Below are positions 17,854 through 26,532 of a DNA stretch of 64,000 nt, in pieces. Origin of the DNA: Nocardia arthritidis NBRC 100137 (GTDB lineage: Bacteria; Actinomycetota; Actinomycetes; Mycobacteriales; Mycobacteriaceae); assembly GCF_001612765.1 (NCBI RefSeq), contig NZ_BDBB01000007.1, positions 168,558 to 232,557 of the forward strand. The letters are read 5' to 3'. The notes beneath the pieces are model-generated. The model saw nothing but the letters and a program-made list of their open reading frames with translations. It was not told the DNA's origin and did no database searches. The position numbers and the translations under genes were made by a program. The number at the start of each line of letters is the position of its first letter. The first letter of the stretch is position 1.

Positions 17854-20478
17854 GTGTCCGACCCGAACGACGAGAAGAATCCGGCGCGGGACAGCGCCGA
17901 ACCGGCCGGCGCCGCCGGAGCCGACGCACGCCCCGGTGCCGCCGCGGAACGTAACCCGGACGCATCGGCTGCGCCCACCGAGCGCATCGCCAAGGGGCAG
18001 CGGCCCGATGCCTCGCCGTCGGGCACGGACCGATCCGCGTCTGGTGCGGACGCGGGCAACCGCGGTCCAGCGCCCAGCGCGCCGCGAGCAGGAGACCCGA
18101 GACAAGCACCCGCCAACCCGGCCAGCGGTCCGGCCTCGTCGAGGAACACCGGCGCGACGTCGAACACGGCGGGCGCGAAACCGGCGAACGGCCCCGCCCC
18201 CGCATCGAACACGCCGGGTGGTAAACCGGCCAGTGGCCCTGCGGCCAGTACCGACTCACCGTCCTCCGCGAGGAGTTCGGGCGCCTCCGCGCCGGCGGGC
18301 AGCCCCGTGACGAGCGCGGGCCCCACACAGCAGCCCGGAGCGTCCGCCGGCGCGAAGCCCCCGACACCGGACAACCGAACAAGTTCTGCTGCCCGACCTG
18401 CTCCCTCGAACTCCCCGGCAGCCGGATCAACCGCACCCGAGCCCGGTGGCGCGAGCGCCGAGGGCACGCCTTCCTCCGGCCTCGCCGCCGTGGCGAAGGC
18501 TCCGTCCCCGAGTTCAGCGTCGAGGCCCGCGGGCAGCACACCCGGCGCGGCACCGGCCGGCGCGGGTAAACCGAACGCACCTGCTTCCGCGACGTCCCCC
18601 GCAGGCCAACGACCATCGCAACCACCTGTCGCACAGTCCAGCGGCCAGAACACCCAGCCCGCCGCCGACTCGGCCGCTTCCGGCGCGCCCGGAACCAAGG
18701 GCACGGCGGGACCTTCCGGACCGGCAGGCCCCGGCCGGGCGAACGCCCCAGCGGGCCAGCGCCCCGCGCAAGCGCCTACCGCGCAGTCCAGCGGCCAGAA
18801 CACCCCGGCAGCCCAACGACCTTCGCGACCGCCCGTCCAGGGCAACCAGAACACACCGTCCTCATCCGGCACACCCGGCACAGCACCCTCCGGACCAGCG
18901 GGCCCCGGCCGGGCGAACACCCCTGCGGGCCAACGCCCCCCGCAACCGCCTACCGCGCAATCCGGCAACCGGAACACGCCGCCCGCCGCCGGGTCGGCCA
19001 CTTCGAGCGCGCCACGCACCGAGGGCACGGCGCCTTCCGGACCGGCAGGTCCCGGCCGCGCGAACGCCCCGGCGAAGGACGGCGGCGAACCAGCGCGCTC
19101 CGGTACGGGCGCGTCTGCCTCGAGCTCGGCGCAAGGCGCCGAAGCGGAGACGGCCGCGATCGATCGGACGGCCGCACCGAAGCAACCGGCGACCGGTGGC
19201 GCGTCGAAGCCCGGTTCCGCACCGAACCAGTCGGCCGAAGCGCGCACCGTGGTGATCAAACGGGACCAGACGCCGTCCGGTACGACGCGGAGTTCCGCGC
19301 CGGGCACGGCCCCTGCCGGGGAGTCGTCATCGAAAGACGCTGCGGCGCGATCGAAGCAGGGCACAGCTGCGCCCGAATCCGGACAGCCCGCCGCGGAGAA
19401 ACCCGGCCGGGGGACGTCGCCCGAGACCGCGGCGAGTGATTCCACTCCGCCCGGCCCCGAGGCGAAGACCGGGGCGATCACGCAGGGAGCTGAAGGCGCG
19501 ACCGTTGTGATGCGCAGGCCGCAGCCTCCGGCCGGACCGGCGGCTCCCGCCGCGCAGAAGGCCGACGAGCCCACATCGGGTGATCAGAAGAACCCGCCCG
19601 GTTCGGATGACGTCACGATGGCGATGCCGGTGGTCGGCGCAGACGACGCGAAAACCGTCGCGCTCCCCATCCAGCGCCCCGCCGACGGCGGCAGGCCCGG
19701 GACCGATCGTGTGGTCGCGCCACCGGCGGGGCCGGTCCCCATCACGAAGCCCCCGAGCACGCCGCGCCCGGCCTCCGGTCCGAAGCAGCCCGGCCCGCAC
19801 GGCCCGTCCGCGCCGCCGCAGCACGGCCCGGGAGTCGAGGAGACACGCCCGTCGCCGCAGCGCCCCCAGGGCAGGCCGCGACAGGTGGCGACCGCCCCGT
19901 CACCCGCGGACGTCCAGCAGACCGTGCCCGCGCAGTCGATGACGGGCCCGCGCGCGCCGCACACCAGGCCCGTCGCGCCGCCGCAGCGGATCCCCCCGGC
20001 CGCGCAAAGCGGCGGGGCGTCCGCCTCCGAGCCCGCCCGGAACAACCGCTTGCTGCTCATCGCGGGCGGGGCGGTCGTGCTGGTGGTCGCACTCGTGGCG
20101 GTGATCGTGTCGCTGGTCACGATGTCCGGCGACGACTCCCCCGAGGCTCAGGTGCGCAGCGCGATCACCAGCTACACCGAGGCGCTGAAGACCGGCGACC
20201 TGGAGGCGCTTCGCTCCACCACGTGCGGTCCGCTGCACGACTTCTATCAGGGCATCCCGAGCGACCAGTTCGCCGGTGTGCACAAGCTATCGATGGAGCG
20301 GAAGAACATTCCGGTGGTGGACAGCATCGACGCCATCCGCATCACCGACGCCACCGCCATCGCGCAGGCCACGGTGTACACCGAAGCCGACCCGGCGAAG
20401 CGGTCCGCGCGCACCTTCGACCTGCAGCGCACCGACGACGGATGGAAGGTCTGCGACCCGCCCGGCAGCACCCAGTAA
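17854..20478 (+). CDS. Giant disordered single-pass membrane protein with C-terminal Rv0361-like domain
   Basis: An 874-residue protein. Residues 1-~730 are low-complexity Ala/Pro/Ser/Gly/Thr-rich and almost certainly disordered. One membrane helix follows (~733-755, LLLIAGGAVVLVVALVAVIV). Residues ~760-874 form a folded extracytoplasmic domain (AQVRSAITSYTEALKTGDLEALR ... WKVCDPP) of DUF4878/NTF2-like appearance. M. tuberculosis Rv0361 has the same order in only 275 residues, so the cytoplasmic tail has expanded about threefold. The tail holds a degenerate repeat (18595-19085) and recurring T-x-x-[I/M/L] motifs. GTG 17854 follows GAGGGG by 5 nt; GTG 17848 overlaps that site. The role is unknown. 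Confidence 0.82.
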   Translation: MSDPNDEKNPARDSAEPAGAAGADARPGAAAERNPDASAAPTERIAKGQRPDASPSGTDRSASGADAGNRGPAPSAPRAGDPRQAPANPASGPASSRNTGATSNTAGAKPANGPAPASNTPGGKPASGPAASTDSPSSARSSGASAPAGSPVTSAGPTQQPGASAGAKPPTPDNRTSSAARPAPSNSPAAGSTAPEPGGASAEGTPSSGLAAVAKAPSPSSASRPAGSTPGAAPAGAGKPNAPASATSPAGQRPSQPPVAQSSGQNTQPAADSAASGAPGTKGTAGPSGPAGPGRANAPAGQRPAQAPTAQSSGQNTPAAQRPSRPPVQGNQNTPSSSGTPGTAPSGPAGPGRANTPAGQRPPQPPTAQSGNRNTPPAAGSATSSAPRTEGTAPSGPAGPGRANAPAKDGGEPARSGTGASASSSAQGAEAETAAIDRTAAPKQPATGGASKPGSAPNQSAEARTVVIKRDQTPSGTTRSSAPGTAPAGESSSKDAAARSKQGTAAPESGQPAAEKPGRGTSPETAASDSTPPGPEAKTGAITQGAEGATVVMRRPQPPAGPAAPAAQKADEPTSGDQKNPPGSDDVTMAMPVVGADDAKTVALPIQRPADGGRPGTDRVVAPPAGPVPITKPPSTPRPASGPKQPGPHGPSAPPQHGPGVEETRPSPQRPQGRPRQVATAPSPADVQQTVPAQSMTGPRAPHTRPVAPPQRIPPAAQSGGASASEPARNNRLLLIAGGAVVLVVALVAVIVSLVTMSGDDSPEAQVRSAITSYTEALKTGDLEALRSTTCGPLHDFYQGIPSDQFAGVHKLSMERKNIPVVDSIDAIRITDATAIAQATVYTEADPAKRSARTFDLQRTDDGWKVCDPPGSTQ
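18595..19085 (+). repeat. Degenerate coding repeat in the disordered tail
   Basis: Three to four imperfect copies of a ~50-residue unit built from PSGPAGPGRANAPAGQRP followed by xQxPTAQSSGQNT and a variable spacer. Copies differ by substitutions and small length changes. The repeat is in frame within the gene at 17854-20478 and probably accounts for part of that protein's expansion. Confidence 0.75.
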
Positions 20479-20594
20479 CCACTCGGCGGCGTGATAGCCG
20501 ACACGCATCGATGCCGGTAGCACGCGTCACACACACCTGGTCAACGGTCCGGTTCAGCAGTAGCATGGCCCGGATCATGAGCAGGGAACAGACG

Positions 20595-21635
20595 ATGGCG
20601 CGGCCGGATGTCGATGTCGTTCCGGTGACGCCGACCGGACAGCGATTCCGGGTGCGGGACCATTACGAGGTCGGCCGGGAGAAGGTCAGGGAGTTCGCCC
20701 GCGGGGTCCAGAACCACCACGCGGCGCACCAGCGCGAAGCCGACGCACGCGCGCTCGGGTATCCCGGGATCATCGCGCCGCCGACCTTCGCGTCGGTGAT
20801 CGGGATGACCGCGACCAGGGCGCTGCTGGACTCCGTGCTCACCCAGTACGACCTCTCCCAGTTCCTGCAGACCGACCAGGTCTTCGAGATCTACCGGCCG
20901 ATCCTGGCCGGTGACCGGGTGCGCAGCGAGATCGTCATCGAGTCGATCCGCCAGTTCGGGGACAACGACTTCATCGTGGTGCGCTTCTCGCTGAGCAATC
21001 AGCACGGCGAGGTCGCCATCGTCGGCTCGACCACGATCGTCGCCCGCCGCGGCGCCGACGTCGACGCCTCCCTGGACGACGTGGTCGAGAACATCATGAT
21101 GCACGGGCGCCCGGTCGACTCCGGAGCCGATCTCGCCCACAACGACGTGCTGGTGCCGCTGGGCGTCGGCCCGTTGGTCGAGCCGGCCGAACACGAGAGC
21201 ACGACCGTGCACACGCTGCCCGCGTTCGACGAACTCGCCCCCGGCGATCAGCTTCCCGAAGGCGCCTTCCGGCTCACCCGCGGTGACCTGGCCAACTACG
21301 CGGGCGTGTCGGGCGACGCCAACCCGATCCACTTCAGCGACCACGCCGCACAGCTGGCCGGGCTGCCGACCGTGGTCGCGCACGGCATGCTGACCATGGG
21401 CTTGGCCGGTGGCTATCTCACCGCGTGGCTGGGCGATCCAACCGCCATCCAGAAGTTCAGCGTGCGGTTCTCCGGCTTCGTTCCGGTCGCCACCGACGCG
21501 GCGAGCACGGTCGAGTTCACCGGCCGGATCAAGTCCCTCGACCCGGCCGCGCGCACCGCGACCATCCTGCTCGGCGGCTCCTCCGAAGGGCGCAAGCTGT
21601 TCGGTCGCGCGGTGGCCGAGGTTCGGCTGCGCTAG
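20595..21635 (+). CDS. Fused HadA/HadB-type (3R)-hydroxyacyl dehydratase (double MaoC fold)
   Basis: A 346-residue protein made of two hot-dog domains. The N-terminal half (~10-160) resembles the HadA/FAS1-type MaoC domain, including HHAAHQREADARALGYPGI, IAPPTFASV and QVFEIYRPILAGD. The C-terminal half (~195-345) is a HadB-like hydratase with the catalytic GVSGDANPIHFSD motif (Asp and His) and AHGMLTMGLAGGYL. Mycobacterial HadAB does this as two proteins in FAS-II, dehydrating 3-hydroxyacyl-ACP during mycolate synthesis; NCBI uses the name fused HadA/HadB for such actinobacterial proteins. ATG 20595 lies 7 nt after AGCAGGGA; ATGs at 20565 and 20577 are alternatives. Whether it acts on ACP or CoA substrates cannot be told. 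Confidence 0.85.
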   Translation: MARPDVDVVPVTPTGQRFRVRDHYEVGREKVREFARGVQNHHAAHQREADARALGYPGIIAPPTFASVIGMTATRALLDSVLTQYDLSQFLQTDQVFEIYRPILAGDRVRSEIVIESIRQFGDNDFIVVRFSLSNQHGEVAIVGSTTIVARRGADVDASLDDVVENIMMHGRPVDSGADLAHNDVLVPLGVGPLVEPAEHESTTVHTLPAFDELAPGDQLPEGAFRLTRGDLANYAGVSGDANPIHFSDHAAQLAGLPTVVAHGMLTMGLAGGYLTAWLGDPTAIQKFSVRFSGFVPVATDAASTVEFTGRIKSLDPAARTATILLGGSSEGRKLFGRAVAEVRLR

Positions 21636-21641
21636 AGCGGA

Positions 21642-23108
21642 TCACTCGTTCACGATCGAGTGCATCAGGTAGACGTTGTAGTCACTCCAGGTCGAGATGG
21701 TGAAGTAGAGGTCCGATCCCGAGGACCACGGGTGGATGAACCCGCCGTACAGCTCCGGATAGGTCAGCGCGGACACCGTCGGCGTGCTCTCCGACCACAC
21801 GCCCTGCGGTGTGTCCGCCTCCCGGACGACGATGGCGGCCTTCGTCGTGTCCAGATAGCTCATCTGCCAGACGTCGCGGGCGGCGTCGTAGCGGACCGAC
21901 AGCTCACCGACGGTGCCGTCCACGATCGGCGTGGCCGAGCCGAAGCCACCGACCGGGGTCCAGACGCCGTCCTGCCAATACTGGTAGGCGGTGGTGTTGA
22001 GCAGCTGGTCCTCCGGTACCCGGGCCAGGCCGACCGCGCCGAGGCGGGTGTTGGGCGTGCCGAACATGTAGACGTAACCGCCGTGCGGAACCATCGCGCT
22101 CACTTGGAAATTCGCCAGCCCGAAGATGTTGTCCCAGCGGGCGTGCGGATCCTTCGTCCAGGTCTGGCCGTGGTCGTCGGAGTAGGCGATGCCGCCGTAG
22201 TTGGTGAAGAACGTGCCGGGCAGGCTGTTCCAGGTCCGGATGGACATGTAGCTCAGATACTGTCGCCCGCCGAGCGCGAAACCCGAGGTGGGAATGGTGG
22301 TGACCTCGACGTTGTCGAGCTTGCGGCTGGAGAGCACCTCGGCCGCGTGGCAGCGGTCGTCGGTGACCATCCGGTCGAAGGTCACCCCGTCGGCGAGGTC
22401 GCGGTCGGTGCTGAAGGCGAGCACGTTGCTGCGCCAATCCAGCCCCATGCCACCCGGCGGATGGAAGCCGCGTCCGACGGTGTCGCCGAACGCGGTCGCG
22501 ATCTCGCCCGGTGCGCTCTCCCACATGATGCCGAGGTCGGTACCGTCCACCTGCCATCGTTTGTCGGTGCGGTTCACCGAGTTCGCGCCGGTCAGCTTCG
22601 CCACCTCGCGGGCGGGGCCGAGGCGCGGGGCGGGCCGGGCGGGTGACTGCGCCGCGGGTTCGACCGGCGGCCGCACCGGCGCGGACGGCGGCGGCACCTG
22701 GCCGGGGTCTGGACCGGGCCCGGGAATCGCGAAGTGGAACGGCTTGGGATTCAGCAGGATCTCCGGAATGCCCAGCAGTCCGGCGAGACTCGGCGGCGCT
22801 CCGGGCAGATCGGTGAGGTCGGGGCAAGGATTGGCGCACGGATCGGGTGGAAGCTCCATTCGCGTTCGTTTCGGCGCGGGGTCCGGCGCCTGCGGCGGGA
22901 GCACGGTGACCACCGGATAGGGAATCGGCACCTCCACCGTTTTCGGCACCAGCGGCTCGTGGGTCGCCACCGGATCGGTCGCGCAGGGCCCCACCCCCGC
23001 CGGGCCTTCGGCCGCGTCCGGCGCCGCGGCGGCAGACCCATCGGCGTAGACGAGCAACCCCGCACCGACCACGATCGCACCGACGGCGGCCAGCATTCGC
23101 ATCGCCAT
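21642..23108 (-). CDS. Secreted DUF4185 domain protein
   Basis: A 488-residue exported protein. A signal peptide (about residues 1-34, LAAVGAIVVGAGLLVYADGSAAAAPDA) is followed by a Pro-rich region (~35-185). The DUF4185 domain (~195-488) has the repeated strand motifs typical of this five-bladed-propeller-like family: IMWESAPGEIATAFGDT, YGGIAYSDDHGQTW, YVYMFGTP, YPELYGGFIHPW and DLYFTISTW. The ATG at 23108 follows GAGGGG by 6 nt; longer in-frame versions are excluded by this. The Asp-box-like SDDHGQTW motif suggests a glycan-related role by analogy with sialidase propellers, but the family is not functionally defined. It is divergent from the Excalibur pair. Confidence 0.87.
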   Translation of the reverse strand: MAMRMLAAVGAIVVGAGLLVYADGSAAAAPDAAEGPAGVGPCATDPVATHEPLVPKTVEVPIPYPVVTVLPPQAPDPAPKRTRMELPPDPCANPCPDLTDLPGAPPSLAGLLGIPEILLNPKPFHFAIPGPGPDPGQVPPPSAPVRPPVEPAAQSPARPAPRLGPAREVAKLTGANSVNRTDKRWQVDGTDLGIMWESAPGEIATAFGDTVGRGFHPPGGMGLDWRSNVLAFSTDRDLADGVTFDRMVTDDRCHAAEVLSSRKLDNVEVTTIPTSGFALGGRQYLSYMSIRTWNSLPGTFFTNYGGIAYSDDHGQTWTKDPHARWDNIFGLANFQVSAMVPHGGYVYMFGTPNTRLGAVGLARVPEDQLLNTTAYQYWQDGVWTPVGGFGSATPIVDGTVGELSVRYDAARDVWQMSYLDTTKAAIVVREADTPQGVWSESTPTVSALTYPELYGGFIHPWSSGSDLYFTISTWSDYNVYLMHSIVNE

Positions 23109-23392
23109 AGCAAACCCCTCGAAATCCATTGCGGACACGAACCTTGCGGAGACGAACCAGCGGAACGACCCTACCCCGTTCGACTTTCGAATACCGGCCG
23201 CCCGACACGCCCATTTAAAAGGATGATATTGCTTCATTTGCATGGCGCAACGCCAGAACTTTGCTAGCGTCCACTCCGCGACGGCTCCTGTCGGGGAGAG
23301 CGGCCGTCCGGAGCACCGCTCCGGGTCATTGTTCGAACCTGTTGCCGCCGAGCGTGTTCCACCGCGCCCGGCGCTGACCGAGAACGGATCAC

Positions 23393-23749
23393 ATGAAGAA
23401 CACGCTCTTGCGCACCCTGCTCGGCATCGGCTCCGCCTGTCTGCTCACCACCGCCGCGCTCGCCATCGGGTCGCCCGTCGCGGCGGCCGATCCACTCACC
23501 GACCTGCTCTGCAGCTCCGGATCCGCGCAGTTCTGCGCACCGCCGCAAGCTACCCCGCCTCCGCCGAACAACCCGCCTCAGCCGAACAACCCGCCTCACT
23601 CGAACCCACCACCGCAAGCACCCCCGGGTGGCCCGTCCTACAAGAACTGCACCGAGGTTCGCAACGCGGGCAAGGCTCCGCTGTTGCGCGGACAGCCGGG
23701 CTACGCCCCGCACCTGGACCGGGACAACGACGGAATCGCCTGCGAGTGA
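23393..23749 (+). CDS. Secreted Excalibur calcium-binding domain protein
   Basis: A 118-residue secreted protein: signal peptide (~1-32, ending AAADPL), a Pro/Asn-rich linker (PPNNPPQPNNPP) and a C-terminal Excalibur domain (~84-118). The domain shows the family pattern NCTEVRNAG, LLRGQPGYAPHLDRDNDGIACE, in which the DxDxDG loop binds calcium and two cysteines may pair. A very similar domain is encoded by the next gene 34 bp downstream, so the two arose by tandem duplication. Excalibur proteins are extracellular with no single known function. Confidence 0.9.
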   Translation: MKNTLLRTLLGIGSACLLTTAALAIGSPVAAADPLTDLLCSSGSAQFCAPPQATPPPPNNPPQPNNPPHSNPPPQAPPGGPSYKNCTEVRNAGKAPLLRGQPGYAPHLDRDNDGIACE

Positions 23750-23783
23750 ATCGCACCGGCGCACCGGCCGCCGCGGGAGCAGG

Positions 23784-24119
23784 ATGGAAGGCGTGACCAA
23801 GTCAGTTTTCCGGATCGCGCCCGCGATCGGGGCGGCGCTGCTGGCGGCCGGAGCGAGTGCGCTCGTGCCGTCGGCGGCGTCCGCCGTCCCGCCTCCGGCG
23901 GTCGCGATCGCCGGACCGCACGACGACCATCCGATACCGCACAACCGGTCCGGACCGAAGGGCGACAGCGAGCGCCCCGAGGAATCCGATGGCCGGTCGC
24001 CGAAGATCTACACCGATTGCGACCAGGTGCGCGCGGAGGGCGCCGGACCGCTCTACCGCGGGCAGCCCGGTTTCAACGCGCATCTGGACCGGGACGGCAA
24101 CGGAATCGCCTGCGACTAG
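23784..24119 (+). CDS. Secreted Excalibur calcium-binding domain protein, tandem paralogue
   Basis: A protein of about 111 residues with a signal peptide (VFRIAPAIGAALLAAGASALVP), a charged His/Asp/Ser linker and a C-terminal Excalibur domain, DCDQVRAEG and LYRGQPGFNAHLDRDGNGIACD. It is a divergent copy of the preceding gene; the Pro-rich linker is replaced by a charged one. ATG 23784 or the GTG at 23793 may be used; ATG was preferred because GGAG lies 4 nt before it. The stop codon overlaps the end of the convergent EmbR-like gene by 4 bp. Confidence 0.85.
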   Translation: MEGVTKSVFRIAPAIGAALLAAGASALVPSAASAVPPPAVAIAGPHDDHPIPHNRSGPKGDSERPEESDGRSPKIYTDCDQVRAEGAGPLYRGQPGFNAHLDRDGNGIACD

Positions 24120-25234
24120 CGCAGTGCCTGGAAGGTGATGATCGTCCCGCCGATACGGATCTGGTCGCCGTCGGCGAGCAGCACTCCGCTGTCGATCGGA
24201 TCCTCGTTGACGAAGACGCCGTTGGCCGAATGCAGGTCCTTGATGAGCAGACCGGCGCGGCTCGGCATGATGTGCGCGTGGTAGCGGCTGGCCCGCGGGT
24301 CCTCCAGCACCAAGTCGTTGTCGGTCATCCGGCCGATGCGCAGACCGCCCTGGGCGATCGCCACCATGCGACCGTCCGGCATCCGCAGCCGGCCGCTGCG
24401 CACCGCGCGCGGCATCTCGGTGACCGTCTCGGTCATGGCCGCGGCCAGGCGCTCGACCTGCCGGAGTTCGACCGTGCTGAGCGGCTCCTGCCGCAGGACG
24501 CGCTGCTCCAGATCCACCAGCGCCGGTCCCGGGTCGATGCCGAGCTCGTCGGCGAGCACGCCGCGCACCTTCCGGCACGCCTCCAGCGCGTCCGCCTGAC
24601 GTCCGGACAGATACAGCGCGGTGATCAGCTGACCCCACAGCGGTTCGCGCAGCGGGTGCTCGTTGGTCATCGCGACCAGCTCGCCGATCACCGAGGACGC
24701 GCGCCCGCAGGCTATCTCGGCGTCGACCCGGGCCGAGGCGGCCAGCAGCCGCTCCTCGTCCATGGCGGTGGCGAAGCCGTCGGCGAACTGCAAACCGGCC
24801 AGATCCGCCAGCGCCCGGCCGCTCCACTCGCGCAGCGCGGAGCCGAACAACTGCGCCGCCCCAGCATGATCGCCCAGTTCCGCGGCGCGCGAGCCCGCCT
24901 CCCGCGCCGCCTCGAAACGTCCTAGATCGCAGGCGGTCTCGTCGATCTCCAGCCGATAGCCCGACGACTCGGTGCGCAGCACGGTCGCCGGGTCGACCCC
25001 GGAGTTGCGCAGCGCCTTGCGGATGTTCGAGACGAAGACTTGCAGGCTCGCGGCATAGGAGTCGGGCGGTTCCTCGTTCCACACCAGATCGGCGAGCGCG
25101 GCCGAGGACACCGCGCGCCGCCGATTCACCGTGAGCGCGGCGAGCAGAGCTCGCGGTTTGGGCCCGCCGACGGCCACCGGTTCACCACCGACGAGCAGTC
25201 GCACGGGCCCGAGCACGCGCACATCCAGACTCAT
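24116..25234 (-). CDS. EmbR-like SARP regulator with C-terminal FHA domain
   Basis: A 372-residue regulator with three parts: an OmpR/SARP winged-helix DNA-binding domain (~1-95, PKPRALLAALTVNRRRAVS, LADLVWNEEPPDSYAASLQV), a bacterial transcriptional activation domain (~100-250) and an FHA domain (~275-372; RIGRMTDNDLVLEDPRASRYHA holds the phosphothreonine-binding Arg, Ser and Arg/Tyr). This is the layout of mycobacterial EmbR (388 aa), which is recruited by phosphorylated Ser/Thr kinases and regulates arabinosyltransferase genes. No emb genes are here, so the symbol is withheld. ATG 25234 was chosen (AGGGG 10 nt upstream); GTG 25240 is an alternative. It is downstream of fba, on the same strand, 31 bp away. 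Confidence 0.88.
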   Translation of the reverse strand: MSLDVRVLGPVRLLVGGEPVAVGGPKPRALLAALTVNRRRAVSSAALADLVWNEEPPDSYAASLQVFVSNIRKALRNSGVDPATVLRTESSGYRLEIDETACDLGRFEAAREAGSRAAELGDHAGAAQLFGSALREWSGRALADLAGLQFADGFATAMDEERLLAASARVDAEIACGRASSVIGELVAMTNEHPLREPLWGQLITALYLSGRQADALEACRKVRGVLADELGIDPGPALVDLEQRVLRQEPLSTVELRQVERLAAAMTETVTEMPRAVRSGRLRMPDGRMVAIAQGGLRIGRMTDNDLVLEDPRASRYHAHIMPSRAGLLIKDLHSANGVFVNEDPIDSGVLLADGDQIRIGGTIITFQALR

Positions 25235-25265
25235 GTGCACCAAGCCCCTGACGGGTGAATCAGGG

Positions 25266-26300
25266 TCAGGCGCTGATCGAGCGTCCGGCGGAGTGCAGGT
25301 CGTTGCACGCCTCGACCACGCGGGCCGCCATCGACGCCTCGGCCTTCTTCAGGTAGCTGCGCGGATCGTAGGTCTTCTTGTTGCCCACTTCGCCGTCGAT
25401 CTTCAGCACACCGTCGTAGTTGGCGAACATGTGCCCGGCGATCGGCCGCGTGAACGCGTACTGGGTGTCGGTGTCGACGTTCATCTTCACCACGCCGAAG
25501 CGCAGCGAGTCCTCGATCTCGGACTTCAGCGAGCCGGAACCGCCGTGGAAGACGAAGTCGAACGGCTGCGCGTCGGCGCCGAGGCCGAGCTTGGCCGCCG
25601 CGACGCGCTGGCCCTCGGCGAGCACCTCGGGCTCGAGAACGACGTTGCCCGGCTTGTACACGCCGTGCACGTTACCGAAGGTGGCCGCGAGCAGGTATTT
25701 GCCGTTCTCGCCCGAGCCGAGGGCGTCGATGGTCTTCTCGAAGTCCTCCGGCGAGGTGTAGAGCTTTTCGTTGATCTCCGCCTCGACGCCGTCCTCTTCA
25801 CCGCCGACGACGCCGATCTCGACCTCGAGAATGATGTTCGCGGCGTGCGTGGCCTTCAACAGTTCCTTGGCGATCTCGAGGTTCTCGTCGATCGGAATCG
25901 CGGAGCCGTCCCACATGTGCGACTGGAACAGCGGGTGCTTACCCGCGTTGACCCGTTCCTGGGAGATCGCGAGCAGCGGCCGGACGAAGGTGTCCAGCTT
26001 GTCCTTGGGGCAGTGGTCGGTGTGCAGCGCGATGGTCACGTCGTACCTGGCCGCGACCACGTGCGCGAACTCGGCCAGCGCCACCGCGCCGGTGACCATG
26101 TCCTTCACACCCTGGCCGGAACCGAATTCCGCGCCGCCGGTGGAGAACTGGATGATGCCGTCGCTGCCCGCGTCCGCGAAACCCTTGATGGCCGCGTTGA
26201 CCGTCTCCGACGACGTGCAGTTGATGGCCGGGAAGGCGAAGGAATTGGCTTTGGCCCGACCGAGCATCTCGGCGTAGACCTCCGGAGTCGCGATGGGCAC
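25266..26300 (-). CDS. fba: Fructose-1,6-bisphosphate aldolase, class II
   Basis: A complete 344-residue class II aldolase, the same length as M. tuberculosis Rv0363c. It cleaves fructose-1,6-bisphosphate to dihydroxyacetone phosphate and glyceraldehyde-3-phosphate using zinc. Key motifs: ALHTDHCPKDKLD (catalytic Asp and a zinc-ligand His), EVEIGVVGGEEDG, TFGNVHGVYKPGN and FHGGSGS (zinc ligands and phosphate loop). Upstream of ATG 26300 there is a purine-rich ribosome site in TCTTAC... read as GGAGGTCTTACTGTGCCC on the coding strand. The divergent neighbour is a DedA gene, as in M. tuberculosis (Rv0363c/Rv0364). Confidence 0.97.
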   Translation of the reverse strand: MPIATPEVYAEMLGRAKANSFAFPAINCTSSETVNAAIKGFADAGSDGIIQFSTGGAEFGSGQGVKDMVTGAVALAEFAHVVAARYDVTIALHTDHCPKDKLDTFVRPLLAISQERVNAGKHPLFQSHMWDGSAIPIDENLEIAKELLKATHAANIILEVEIGVVGGEEDGVEAEINEKLYTSPEDFEKTIDALGSGENGKYLLAATFGNVHGVYKPGNVVLEPEVLAEGQRVAAAKLGLGADAQPFDFVFHGGSGSLKSEIEDSLRFGVVKMNVDTDTQYAFTRPIAGHMFANYDGVLKIDGEVGNKKTYDPRSYLKKAEASMAARVVEACNDLHSAGRSISA

Positions 26301-26532
26301 AGTAAGACCTCCGTGTTGTGCGGCAAAGACCTATTTTGTCAGCCCTTACCCTAAGGCAGCAGTGTTTCGCCTGGTATGCAGGGAGGGAGTGGACAGGTGA
26401 CCCACCGGTAATTTCGCGCACTGCGCGAGCATTCTCAGGCGGAGCCGGTACTGTGGGGCCGGTAATTTGCGCTGGCAGCTTCCGACGCGGTGGCAAGCGA
26501 TGCAAGCCAGCCGTATCGGGACAGGAGGCCAC

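Noticed and set aside
17823..19574. Long open frame antisense to the Rv0361-like gene
   Set aside because: It mirrors the low-complexity, GC-rich tail; composition is explained by third-position GC of the real gene and there is no ribosome site or recognisable domain.
25247..25270. CCTGAC/GTCAGG hairpin at the end of fba as a terminator
   Set aside because: The stem is only 6 bp, overlaps the fba stop codon, and the downstream EmbR-like gene lies so close that read-through is likely.
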